A DNA stretch of 13,053 nt from Desulfobacterales bacterium (GTDB lineage Bacteria; Desulfobacterota; Desulfobacteria; Desulfobacterales; Desulfosalsimonadaceae): NCBI GenBank assembly GCA_007127175.1, contig SKZX01000408.1, positions 1-13,053 of the forward strand. Direction: 5' to 3'. The notes beneath the pieces are model-generated. The model searched no databases and had not been told where the DNA came from. It worked only from the letters and a program-made list of their open reading frames with translations. Of the stretch, positions 1-7,191 are shown piece by piece. Position 1 is the stretch's first letter. Each line of letters starts with the position of its first letter. The position numbers and the translations under genes were made by a program.

Positions 1-135
1 ATATAAAATTTTATATAAAAACAATTTGTTCAATACAATGGATATGCCGGCCGGAATCCGGCGTGTCCCCTTTTGCCGTTCCGGCTGGATGCTTCCATGT
101 CCTTTTGTTGAAGTTTAACCAGGGAGGAGGCCCGC

Positions 136-1317
136 ATGTTGATCTACAATGAACAGCTTGAAGAACTGGCCCGGTACAAGGCAGCAACCGACGATCCGAT
201 GATCAGCCTGTATTTGAATGTAACCCCGCCCGGGGATGTTTCAACACAGCTCAATTCCCTTTTGCACACCGCGCGAAATGAAATCAGTGAAAAAATGGAC
301 GCAGAAGGGGCAGAGCGTGTCGAACGCGTGTTCAACAGGATCGAAAAGCACGCCAAAAACCAGATTCTCCGGTTGAAAAACACCCGCCTGGTGGCTGTCT
401 TTGCCGACTCAGGTGGTTTCTGGCAGGAATACCGGCTGCCGGTTTCACTCCCCGGGCAGCTCGTGGTCGAACCCAAAGCCTGTATTCGCCCCCTTTCCAC
501 CCTGCTGGATGAATTTGACCGCTACCTGGTCCTGGTTGCGGACTCCCGGCATGCAAGGCTTTTTTCCCTTTATATGGGCGATTTCGAAGAAGAGCCGGAT
601 GTTTTCATGGAAAGCGAAGTGCCGGATCGCGTCCGTGTAAACATATCCATGGCGGCGGGTAGCGGGCATGCGGGCGGAAAGGTTTACGGCGGTATTGGGG
701 ACAAGCGGATTGAAAGCCATATCAAGGACCAGATTCACAAGCATATGAAAACCGCGGCGGACAAAACATTCGAATATTTCAAAAAGAAAAAATTCAGCCG
801 GTTTGTCATCGGCACCCCGGACGACAAAGCCCGCCCCTGGCTCAAGGCGCATCTTCACAGCTACCTGAAAAACCGGCTTGCCGGGGAATTCAACGCCAAT
901 CCGTCCATGCCGGACACCGACCTGAAAAACGCAGCCATGGAGACCGTTGCACGCTATGAGCGGGAAAACGAAAACAGGATCATCGATGCCCTTTTTGAAA
1001 AGAGCGCTTCCGGCAGCATGGCGGTACTGGGCGTCGACCCGGTCATCCGGGCCCTGCGCAAAGGGCAGGTGCACACCCTGGTGGTTGAAAGCGACTACAG
1101 GGTCAAGGGATATGCCTGCCATGAAGACCACGTTTTGTCTTCCCGGCAGGAAGACTGCCCCGTCTGCGGTGCGCCCATGCTGGAAGTGGGCGACCTGATT
1201 GACGAGATGGTGGGGGAAGCGATCCTGCACAGCTCGGAAATCAGGCACGTGTTCACAGCACACGGGGAATTTGAAAAATACCATGCCGGTGCCCTGCTGC
1301 GATTTTCAATGCAGTAA
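136..1317 (+). CDS. baeRF-family (bacterial eRF1-like) protein with C-terminal zinc-ribbon-like Cys cluster
   Basis: 393 residues. The start is supported by a strong GGGAGGAGG ribosome-binding site 5-8 nt upstream. The N-terminal segment (about residues 1-120, with SLYLNV near residue 24), the central YLVLVADSRHARLF segment (about 130-145) and the C-terminal half resemble the bacterial/archaeal eRF1-like (baeRF) families, which are predicted to act on ribosomes or peptidyl-tRNA in rescue or quality control; none of this is shown experimentally here. Where release factors carry a GGQ loop, this protein has a glycine-rich stretch at residues 175-191 with GGK (180-182) and GGI (185-187) but no GGQ, so peptidyl-tRNA hydrolysis cannot be assumed. 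Near the C-terminus C328, H329/H332, C341 and C344 form a plausible zinc knuckle, followed by VLSS and a short helical tail. No signal peptide or membrane segment, so cytosolic. It stands alone, with a terminator downstream. Family assignment is fairly sure; the precise subfamily is not. Confidence 0.75.
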   Translation: MLIYNEQLEELARYKAATDDPMISLYLNVTPPGDVSTQLNSLLHTARNEISEKMDAEGAERVERVFNRIEKHAKNQILRLKNTRLVAVFADSGGFWQEYRLPVSLPGQLVVEPKACIRPLSTLLDEFDRYLVLVADSRHARLFSLYMGDFEEEPDVFMESEVPDRVRVNISMAAGSGHAGGKVYGGIGDKRIESHIKDQIHKHMKTAADKTFEYFKKKKFSRFVIGTPDDKARPWLKAHLHSYLKNRLAGEFNANPSMPDTDLKNAAMETVARYERENENRIIDALFEKSASGSMAVLGVDPVIRALRKGQVHTLVVESDYRVKGYACHEDHVLSSRQEDCPVCGAPMLEVGDLIDEMVGEAILHSSEIRHVFTAHGEFEKYHAGALLRFSMQ

Positions 1318-1379
1318 ACACCGGCCAGGCAGTACCGTGCGGCATGGAACCGCGGGTTGGGCAAGTCGAAAAAATAACA

Positions 1380-1426
1380 AGCGGCAAAGGCCCTGCATTA
1401 TCGGAACGTGCCCATTGCCGCTTTTT
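1380..1426. terminator. Bidirectional intrinsic terminator between convergent genes
   Basis: The 8-bp perfect stem AGCGGCAA (1380-1387) / TTGCCGCT (1415-1422) is followed on the plus strand by a T run (1422-1426). On the minus strand it is followed by TGTTATTTTTT (complement of about 1369-1379). The loop is long (27 nt). It lies between the ends of the baeRF gene and the rubrerythrin-like gene and can serve both. Confidence 0.7.
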
Positions 1427-1444
1427 CATATTGTCAAACCCGCT

Positions 1445-1912
1445 TCAATCCCCCATTTTTGCCATGAAATCGTCGTACATGGTTTCCAGGGCCAGCTTGT
1501 GCCGGGCTTCTTCCTGGCACAGGATCTTGAGCAGCTTCCTGATCGTTTCATCTTCGGTGTTTGCAAGAAGGAAATTGTAAAACGCAAGGGCCTTTTCCTC
1601 TCGCTTCATCGCAAGGTGCAGTATCTCCCTGTAATTCATCCCGTGGTGGTATTCAACGTCGACCATGTAGTCGCTCCGCTTGATATCGGTGATCCATTTG
1701 AGCTTATATGCCTTCACGGAATCATCCACGCTGCCTTTTTTAAAGTCCTCGAGCATCTTCTTGTGCTTCAGCTCCTCGGATGCGAATTCCTCGAACATTT
1801 TACGGGACCCGGCCATATCCTCCTGACGGGCGGCCGAGGCGTAAAAATCCGCAGCTTCCTCTTCCTTTTCAATTGCAAAGTCAATCATTTCATTAAGATC
1901 TTTGAATCCCAT
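1445..1912 (-). CDS. Rubrerythrin-like ferritin-fold diiron protein (no rubredoxin domain)
   Basis: 155 residues with the chosen start at 1912: an AGGAG site sits 6 nt before this ATG, whereas the upstream TTG (1960) and ATG (1945) codons have poorer sites and add unrelated residues. The protein is a four-helix bundle with two matching halves. Helix A has EKEEEAADFY (E15-Y24) and helix B has SEELKH (E47xxH50). The second half repeats this with MKREEKALAFY and QEEARH (a second ExxH). These carboxylate and histidine pairs are the expected diiron ligands of the rubrerythrin family, which reduces peroxide in anaerobes. The C-terminal rubredoxin domain of classical rubrerythrin is absent, so electrons must come from a separate partner; the rubredoxin gene at 6981-7178 is a candidate, by inference. 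Cytosolic. Its 5' leader contains a small GGCGG/CCGCC hairpin (1948-1965). Confidence 0.85.
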   Translation of the reverse strand: MGFKDLNEMIDFAIEKEEEAADFYASAARQEDMAGSRKMFEEFASEELKHKKMLEDFKKGSVDDSVKAYKLKWITDIKRSDYMVDVEYHHGMNYREILHLAMKREEKALAFYNFLLANTEDETIRKLLKILCQEEARHKLALETMYDDFMAKMGD

Positions 1913-1965
1913 CTGCAGCTCCTGTGTTTTTGGGGTTCCGGCCATGCGGCGGGAAAACAACCGCC

Positions 1966-1994
1966 TTGCTCCACATTTTTATATAAGGTAAAAT
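1966..1994 (+). promoter_or_regulatory. Possible sigma70-like promoter for the spermidine-synthase-like gene
   Basis: TTGCTC (1966-1971), a 17-bp spacer and TAAAAT (1989-1994) lie about 80 bp before the start codon, in the divergent intergenic region. The -10 matches 5 of 6 consensus positions but the -35 only 3, so this is a weak prediction. Confidence 0.3.
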
Positions 1995-2076
1995 CGTTTT
2001 GCCTGATTGTCCATATAAAACACGCTGCGCCCAATGGATACAAGATCTTTTCACTGTTGTGACAAAATGAGGGTTT

Positions 2077-4542
2077 ATGGCAGGCCGGATATCCGCTAAA
2101 GATAATCAACTGCGCCACCTTTCCGGGGTGCTGTCCCTGGGCATCGCCGCCCAGGTTTCACAGATTGTCGTTCTGCGCGAGCTTCTGATGGTTTTTCATG
2201 GCAACGAGCTGTCGTTGGGGATCATCCTGGCCGCATGGATGTTCTGGACAGGCGCAGGGAGCCGTATTGGCGGGTTTTTTGCATCAAAGGGCGCCGGCAC
2301 AAATTCGATTTCCGCTGTGGCCGTGTCATTGGCGACAATGGGCATACTGGTCGCTACCATCATTATCATCCGCATTCTGCGGGGTTTCTTTGCAATCGAG
2401 GCAGGGGCCCATTTTTCCGTTTACGACATGGCCCTTTCCTGCATGATCTTAATGGCGCCGGCCGGCCTGCTGTTCGGTGTGCAATTCGTCCTGCTTGCGC
2501 ACCTGTGGCGGACAAGCGACATCACGGCCGACACCTCCGCCGCCGAAAAGGCCTATATCGGTGAAGCCTTTGGCAACATGATCGGGGGGGTCCTGTTTTC
2601 TTTTCTGCTCGTGCATGTTCTCAATTCGCTCCAGGCGGTCATGGTTGCCGTTGCGCTCATGCTTGGGGCGACCCTTGTGCTTTTGTCAAAATCCGCCCAT
2701 GGGGGCCGGGATGGCCGGGCGCAAACCCGGAAACCCTTTTTCATTTTTCTTCTATTGGGCTATGCGCTGCTTTTTCTGTTTACCGGCCCGATCGACCAGT
2801 GGGCCCATGAACGCCAATGGGCGCTTTTTTCGCCTGAATACAGACTGGTGGAGACCCGCCAGTCCCGATACGGGAACATTTCAGCAGCCATCAGGGAAGG
2901 TCAGTACAGCTTTTTCCAAAGCGGAAACCTTGTTTTTTCTGTTGCGTCAACGGAATCAGCCTCCCCGGCGCTGGAAGAACATGAAGCAGTTGAATTCGCC
3001 CATTTTTCAATGGTTCAACATCCAAACCCCAAACAGGTGCTGCTGATCGGCGGTGGTCTGGGGGGGACGCTCCGGGAAATCGTGCGCCACCCGGTTACGC
3101 AGGTCGATTATATCGAACTGGACCCGGTGCTGACCGAAACCGCGCGGCCGTATATCCACCCACAGACCGCAGATGCCCTGGCAGACCCCCGCGTCAGCCT
3201 GATCCACACCGACGGCCGCCGGTATGTCAAACAAACCAAAGAAACCTACGACATGATCATTGTCGACGTTCCAGACCCGGCCACAGCGGCCCTCAATCGA
3301 TATTACACCGAGGAATTTTTCCGGGAAGCCCGGCTGCGGCTCAACCCCGGGGGCGTTTTCGTGACCGGGGCCATGTCCGCGGCGGATATGCGGGGCGAAG
3401 CTGTTGCAAACCGGAATGCGACCATTTACCACACCATGGCCCGCGTTTTTCCGCATGTGCTGCCCGTTGGCCACCGGTTTATCTTTTTCTTCGCAAGCAA
3501 GGAAAAGGACCGGATATCCGCTGAAGCGTCCATACTGTCCGCGCGCTATAGCGAACGCGGCATTGAATCCGAGGGGTTTTCACCCCGCCAGTTCGAACTG
3601 CTCCTGGAAGAATCCCGGCTGCGCCGCGTGAACTGGATCATCCGCAACCACGGGCGAAGCCCCGAGGCCCACCTCGGGCCACCGGAGACCGGGCCGCTTT
3701 TTCCGGGTTCAATAGCGGAACAGAACGCTGCAGAAGCGCACCTTCCCCCGGTCAACGACCGCTTCTTCATCAATTCGGACTTCAAGCCCATCGGTTATTA
3801 TTACACGCTGCGCTTCTGGGATGCGCTTTCACGGGGGGACCGCTACGACGCCTTCAAGTGGATTCTCCACGTCCGGCTCTGGTGGGTCCTGCCGGCCATG
3901 GCGGGCTGTATCGCCCTTACAACAGTGTTAAAGGCCGCCCCACCGCTCCGGCGGATGAAGGCGGACAAGCGCTTTGCCGTTTTTCTGGCTGTTTTTACGA
4001 CGGGGCTTTCCACCATGGCCCTCCAGGTTGCCCTGATTTTTTCTTTTCAAAGCCTTTACGGATTTGTTTATGAAATGGTAGGATTGATCATCGCGCTTTT
4101 CATGGGAGGATTGGCCATAGGCACCCTTGCAAGCCGGCGCTTGGTCAAAAAAAAAGCGAATATTGACACGCTTGCATGCATCCAGTTGGGCATCGCTCTT
4201 TTTGCCGCGATGACGGCTTTCCTCCTTCCGCGTGCCGGGGCAATGGCGTTTCCGGGGGCTGTCATTGCCGTGGTCGGGGCCTTGACTTTTTTTTCGGGCG
4301 TGCTCAACGGTGCGGATTTTCCGCTTTCCACGGCATGCTGCCAGGCCCTTGTCAATAATCCTGAAAGGGCAGCGGGCACCGTGTACGGGGTTGAGTTGTT
4401 CGGCGCGTGTGCGGGCGCCTTGGCCGCAAGCGTGGTCATTGCCCCGGTTTTGGGCATTGCCGCCGTGTGCATGCTTGCAGCCGGCGCCAATTTTACGGCT
4501 TTTATGGCGCTGTTGGTTGCCGGCGGCAGGGGGGGAGGATAG
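2077..4542 (+). CDS. Membrane-embedded spermidine-synthase-like (polyamine aminopropyltransferase fold) protein
   Basis: 821 residues. A GAGGG lies 3 nt before the ATG. The order is: hydrophobic membrane region (about residues 10-240, several helices), soluble spermidine-synthase/methyltransferase-fold domain (about 260-580), second membrane region (about 600-815). In the soluble domain the nucleotide-binding loop is LLIGGGLGG (322-330), the ribose-binding acidic residue is E347 in YIELDP, D379 sits in DGRR, and the catalytic-type acidic pair is D397/D400 in VDVPDP, followed by YYTEEFF. These match aminopropyltransferases of the SpeE family. The two membrane halves look like an internal duplication: QIVVLRELLMVFHGNELSLG and QVALIFSFQSLYGFVYEMVG precede similar glycine-rich helices. 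Membrane-fused members are usually called spermidine synthase, but the substrate of this type is not established. The stop codon merges with a 9-bp repeat array. Confidence 0.82.
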   Translation: MAGRISAKDNQLRHLSGVLSLGIAAQVSQIVVLRELLMVFHGNELSLGIILAAWMFWTGAGSRIGGFFASKGAGTNSISAVAVSLATMGILVATIIIIRILRGFFAIEAGAHFSVYDMALSCMILMAPAGLLFGVQFVLLAHLWRTSDITADTSAAEKAYIGEAFGNMIGGVLFSFLLVHVLNSLQAVMVAVALMLGATLVLLSKSAHGGRDGRAQTRKPFFIFLLLGYALLFLFTGPIDQWAHERQWALFSPEYRLVETRQSRYGNISAAIREGQYSFFQSGNLVFSVASTESASPALEEHEAVEFAHFSMVQHPNPKQVLLIGGGLGGTLREIVRHPVTQVDYIELDPVLTETARPYIHPQTADALADPRVSLIHTDGRRYVKQTKETYDMIIVDVPDPATAALNRYYTEEFFREARLRLNPGGVFVTGAMSAADMRGEAVANRNATIYHTMARVFPHVLPVGHRFIFFFASKEKDRISAEASILSARYSERGIESEGFSPRQFELLLEESRLRRVNWIIRNHGRSPEAHLGPPETGPLFPGSIAEQNAAEAHLPPVNDRFFINSDFKPIGYYYTLRFWDALSRGDRYDAFKWILHVRLWWVLPAMAGCIALTTVLKAAPPLRRMKADKRFAVFLAVFTTGLSTMALQVALIFSFQSLYGFVYEMVGLIIALFMGGLAIGTLASRRLVKKKANIDTLACIQLGIALFAAMTAFLLPRAGAMAFPGAVIAVVGALTFFSGVLNGADFPLSTACCQALVNNPERAAGTVYGVELFGACAGALAASVVIAPVLGIAAVCMLAAGANFTAFMALLVAGGRGGG

Positions 4543-4657
4543 TGGACTTGGTGGACTTGGTGGACTTGGTGGACTTGGTGGACAGAAGGCGTTTTGAGCT
4601 TGTGTCCATTAAGTCCACTAAGTCCACTCTGTCCACTCTGTCCACTCTGTCCACCCT
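4542..4657. repeat. Inverted array of 9-bp GTGGACnnn / GTCCACnnn units
   Basis: The left arm (4542-4583) has four exact copies of GTGGACTTG plus a partial GTGGAC. After a 20-bp spacer, the right arm (4604-4657) has six 9-bp units of the opposite orientation: GTCCATTAA, GTCCACTAA, three GTCCACTCT and GTCCACCCT. The two arms are complementary at the GTGGAC/GTCCAC core, so the block can fold into a long imperfect hairpin in several registers. The first unit shares its first base with the TAG stop of the preceding gene. There is no T run, so a simple intrinsic terminator is not obvious. The 9-bp period keeps reading frame, giving VDL or STL repeats if translated, but no gene is supported here. 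Confidence 0.9.
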
Positions 4658-4711
4658 GATCCTGCCAGGCTTGCACGACTTCCCTTTGCGCACTGAAAAA
4701 ATGGAGGCACA

Positions 4712-5875
4712 ATGAAAAAAAACCAGCTTTCCCGCCCACTCACCCGGCGCGATTTTATAAAAGCAGGCATTTACGGCGCCTGCGCCGTTTGCCTGGCCGG
4801 CAATGCCGGCTTTCCCGGCAAGACCGGCACCGCTTATGCCGCATCGCCCAAAAAAGGGTTCGTCAACCCGCGGCCGTCCCCGTGGTTTATTCCCCTTTCC
4901 AACGCCGGCGTCCAATGCACCCTGTGCCCCATGCAATGCCGCATTCCCCGGGGAGAAAGAGGAAAATGCCGCGTCCGTGAAAACCGGGACGGGAAAGCCT
5001 ATACCCTGGCATATGGCAATCCGGTGCTGGTCCAGATGGACCCCGTTGAACGGAAACCCTTTTTTCACGTGATGCCGGGCACCCGCGCCCTTTCCGTATC
5101 CACCGCCGGCTGCCCCCTTGAATGCCGCTTCTGCGAGGTATGGGACATGGCCCTGGTTTCACCGGAAGAGGTTCACGCCTACGACCTGCCGCCGGAAAAA
5201 ATCGTCGCCCACGCCGTATCAGCCGGTGCCGGCGCCATCTCCTATGCCTTTGGCGAACCGGTGGTTTTTTTTGAATACATGACCGACATCGCCGTCCTGG
5301 CGAAAAAGGCGGGGCTTCTGAACCTGGTTCATACCAGCGGCTACATCTCGCCGGAACCCCTCCAGGCCATAACCGGTCACCTCGATGCGGTCAACGTGGA
5401 CCTGAAAGGCTTTGACAGCGGTTTTTACAAGACAATGGTGGGCGGTGACATCGAGCCGGTGAAAAACACCCTGAAAGCATTAAAACGCGCAGGTGTTCAT
5501 ATCGAAATCACCAACCTCGTGATTCCCGGCGCAAATGACGCCGTGGCGCAGGTAAACGGCATGTGCGAATGGATCATAGAGGAACTCGGCCCGGACACGC
5601 CCGTCCATTTTGCCCGCTTCTACCCCCTTTACAAACTGACCAACCTGCCGCCGACACCCGTGGCCACCCTGGACCGGATCCGTGACGCCGCCATGTCGGC
5701 CGGCCTCCGGTATGTCTATGTCGCCAGGGTCACCGGGCACAAGGGGGAAAACACCTTCTGCCCCGAATGCGGAAAAATGGTCATTGACCGGATGGGTTTC
5801 GTGATCGAGGCGATTAACATGAAAAATGACCGATGCGGCTATTGCGCCGCAACGGTCAGGGGGAAATGGGCGTAA
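4712..5875 (+). CDS. amrS: AmrS-like radical SAM enzyme (AmmeMemoRadiSam type) with Tat signal
   Basis: 387 residues; GGAGG sits 4 nt before the ATG. The N-terminus has the twin-arginine motif TRRDFIK (R12, R13), a hydrophobic stretch (about 18-34) and a possible signal-peptidase site after AYA (41-43). Then comes a Cys cluster C69-x2-C72-x3-C76-x9-C86, typical of the AmrS/PflX groups. The radical SAM cluster motif is C134-x3-C138-x2-C141 in GCPLECRFCEVW, and AFGEP follows at the position of the usual YxEPT. The C-terminus carries two CxxC pairs (CPEC and CGYC), as in AmrS. The family is related to pyruvate formate-lyase activating enzymes; its substrate is unknown. The AMMECR1 and Memo partner genes are not in this window. 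Export of a radical SAM enzyme is unusual. It may be read alone, since the repeat array separates it from the gene before. It converges on the other radical SAM gene with 29 bp between stops. Confidence 0.85.
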   Translation: MKKNQLSRPLTRRDFIKAGIYGACAVCLAGNAGFPGKTGTAYAASPKKGFVNPRPSPWFIPLSNAGVQCTLCPMQCRIPRGERGKCRVRENRDGKAYTLAYGNPVLVQMDPVERKPFFHVMPGTRALSVSTAGCPLECRFCEVWDMALVSPEEVHAYDLPPEKIVAHAVSAGAGAISYAFGEPVVFFEYMTDIAVLAKKAGLLNLVHTSGYISPEPLQAITGHLDAVNVDLKGFDSGFYKTMVGGDIEPVKNTLKALKRAGVHIEITNLVIPGANDAVAQVNGMCEWIIEELGPDTPVHFARFYPLYKLTNLPPTPVATLDRIRDAAMSAGLRYVYVARVTGHKGENTFCPECGKMVIDRMGFVIEAINMKNDRCGYCAATVRGKWA

Positions 5876-5904
5876 TCAAGCGAACGCATGATGCCCCCGG
5901 CAGC

Positions 5905-6957
5905 CTATATTCTGCGCTTAAACACCTCGTATTGGGCAATGGATCGCCGGTCCAGGTTTGAAAGCCCCGCCGCCTTGGCCCAGTCGATGGCCTCGATGAA
6001 CTCTTCGTAGCTGATGGCGCGCGCAATGGCCGGATATTCAAACGCCCGGTGTTCGACCCGGTACTGGGACATGATATTGATATACGTGTCCTTTGAAAGG
6101 TTTTCAGCCGCCCACGCCACCAACTCACGCGTGCCGGCCACATGGTTGGGCATGACCAGGTGCCGCACCATGAGACCGCGTTTTGCAATACCCCGCTCAT
6201 CAACGACCAGGTCACCCGTTTGCCGGTGCATCTCCACGATCGCCCTTTTTGCCTGTTCCGGGTAATCCCCGGCACTGCGCGTGTAGCGAAGGGCCATATC
6301 CGCGTCCATGAACTTGAAATCCGGCAGGTAGATGTCCACAATGCCGTCCAGAAGCCGGATATTCTCCGTCAACTCGTAGCCGCCGGTATTGTAGCAGAGC
6401 GGCAGGGTCAGCCCTTTTTTCATGGCAATGCGCGTTGCATTGAGAATGTTGGGCATCACGTGTGTCGGGGTGACCAGGTTGATGTTGTGGCAGCCCATTT
6501 TCTGCAGCTCGAGCATCATATCGGCGAGGCGTTCATCGCTGATGTCCCACCCCCGGCCTTCATGCGCAATGGGCCAGTTCTGGCAGAACACGCACCTGAG
6601 GCTGCAATTGGAAAAGAATATGGTTCCCGAACCCTTCTGGCCGACCAGGGGCAACTCCTCGCCGAAATGGGGCTGACGGCTGTATACGACCAGGCGGTCG
6701 GTCGCCCTGCAGACCCCCTTTTCCCCCTGGGTCCGGTTGACACCGCAGCGCTGGGGGCATAGCGTGCAATTTTCAAATGTGGCGTATGCCTGCTCAATGC
6801 GTTGCGCAAACTGCCCTTTTTCTTCAAGTGCAAGGTAGGCCGGGCGAAAGGCATCCCCGTTGGCGCTGATCCCGCGGCAGGAAAATTGCCCGGGAAACAG
6901 CAGGGCACCACCTGACAAAAGAAGGGTCTGAATAAATTGTCTTCGGGTAATGGTCAT
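5905..6957 (-). CDS. PflX-like (COG1313-type) radical SAM protein with Tat signal
   Basis: 350 residues. The N-terminus ITRRQFIQ (R5, R6) followed by the hydrophobic TLLLSGGALLFPG fits a twin-arginine signal. A Cys cluster C64-x2-C67-x3-C71-x11-C83 precedes the radical SAM motif C118-x3-C122-x2-C125 (SNCSLRCVFCQNW). Further family-like segments are VTPTHVMP and LPLCYNTGGYE, then IYLPDFKFMD (the acidic strand of the partial TIM barrel) and VRHLVMPNHVAGT. Length and motifs match the uncharacterised PflX group related to pyruvate formate-lyase activating enzyme. The gene starts 23 bp after the rubredoxin gene, with a GGAAAAGG site, and is the last gene of the leftward operon. The upstream rubredoxin is a possible electron donor, but it has no export signal, so the two would be in different compartments if this protein is exported. 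Confidence 0.85.
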   Translation of the reverse strand: MTITRRQFIQTLLLSGGALLFPGQFSCRGISANGDAFRPAYLALEEKGQFAQRIEQAYATFENCTLCPQRCGVNRTQGEKGVCRATDRLVVYSRQPHFGEELPLVGQKGSGTIFFSNCSLRCVFCQNWPIAHEGRGWDISDERLADMMLELQKMGCHNINLVTPTHVMPNILNATRIAMKKGLTLPLCYNTGGYELTENIRLLDGIVDIYLPDFKFMDADMALRYTRSAGDYPEQAKRAIVEMHRQTGDLVVDERGIAKRGLMVRHLVMPNHVAGTRELVAWAAENLSKDTYINIMSQYRVEHRAFEYPAIARAISYEEFIEAIDWAKAAGLSNLDRRSIAQYEVFKRRI

Positions 6958-6980
6958 TGGCCTTTTCCGTTATAACGGGC

Positions 6981-7178
6981 TCACCCTGCTGCACCGGGTC
7001 CGCCCAGGGGCCTGAAGGCTTTTTTACTTGCCCCGCAAACCGGGCACTTCCATTCCGCCGGCAGGTCGTCAAAGCCGACACCTTTGGGCACCTTGCCTTT
7101 GCGGTCTCCTTTTTCCGGGTTGTAGATGCAGCCGCAATTGGTGGTCTGACACTGATACATTTCTTCTGGTTTGGGCAT
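6981..7178 (-). CDS. Rubredoxin with a CX4C first motif
   Basis: 65 residues from the ATG at 7178, which has an AAGGA site about 9 nt upstream; a longer reading frame upstream overlaps the PrcB-like gene and is not needed. The mononuclear iron site is C10-x4-C15-G and C45-P-V-C48-G, with YNPEKGD (19-25) and the conserved aromatic/acidic FDDLPAEW (36-43). Classical rubredoxin has CxxC at the first pair. Four intervening residues are known from a second rubredoxin type in some sulfate reducers. An extra cysteine, C17, takes the place of the usual Tyr after CG. It carries electrons to rubrerythrin-like peroxidases or oxidoreductases; the rubrerythrin-like gene at 1445-1912 lacks its own rubredoxin domain. 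No signal peptide, so cytosolic. It lies 13 bp after the PrcB-like gene and 23 bp before the radical SAM gene, so cotranscription is likely. Confidence 0.92.
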   Translation of the reverse strand: MPKPEEMYQCQTTNCGCIYNPEKGDRKGKVPKGVGFDDLPAEWKCPVCGASKKAFRPLGGPGAAG

Positions 7179-7191
7179 GGTTTTCGTCCTT

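Noticed and set aside
1..16. Perfect 16-bp palindrome ATATAAAATTTTATAT
   Set aside because: AT-only palindromes of this length are expected now and then in AT-rich intergenic DNA; the upstream context is cut off by the window edge, so no role can be argued.
46..62. GCCGG/CCGGC hairpin upstream of the baeRF gene as a terminator
   Set aside because: Only a 5-bp stem, with no adjacent T run.
445..1284. 279-codon open frame on the minus strand
   Set aside because: It lies wholly opposite the baeRF gene, which has a strong ribosome-binding site and family motifs; the minus-strand product shows no recognisable domain.
1913..1960. Upstream TTG (1960) or ATG (1945) start for the rubrerythrin-like gene
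   Set aside because: ATG at 1912 has AGGAG at ideal spacing and gives the usual family N-terminus.
1199..2062. 287-codon plus-strand open frame
   Set aside because: It runs through the convergent terminator and antisense to the rubrerythrin-like gene, whose ExxH motifs are convincing.
4542..4657. CRISPR array
   Set aside because: Units are 9 bp and contiguous, without spacers, and the orientation inverts halfway; no cas genes.
4068..4739. 223-codon minus-strand frame with VHQ and SGQ repeats, and similar VDL/STL repeat frames on the plus strand
   Set aside because: The repeats only reflect the 9-bp period of the DNA array; the rest is antisense to the membrane protein gene.
6142..6762. 206-codon plus-strand frame
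   Set aside because: Antisense to the PflX-like radical SAM gene, with no supporting motif or ribosome-binding site.
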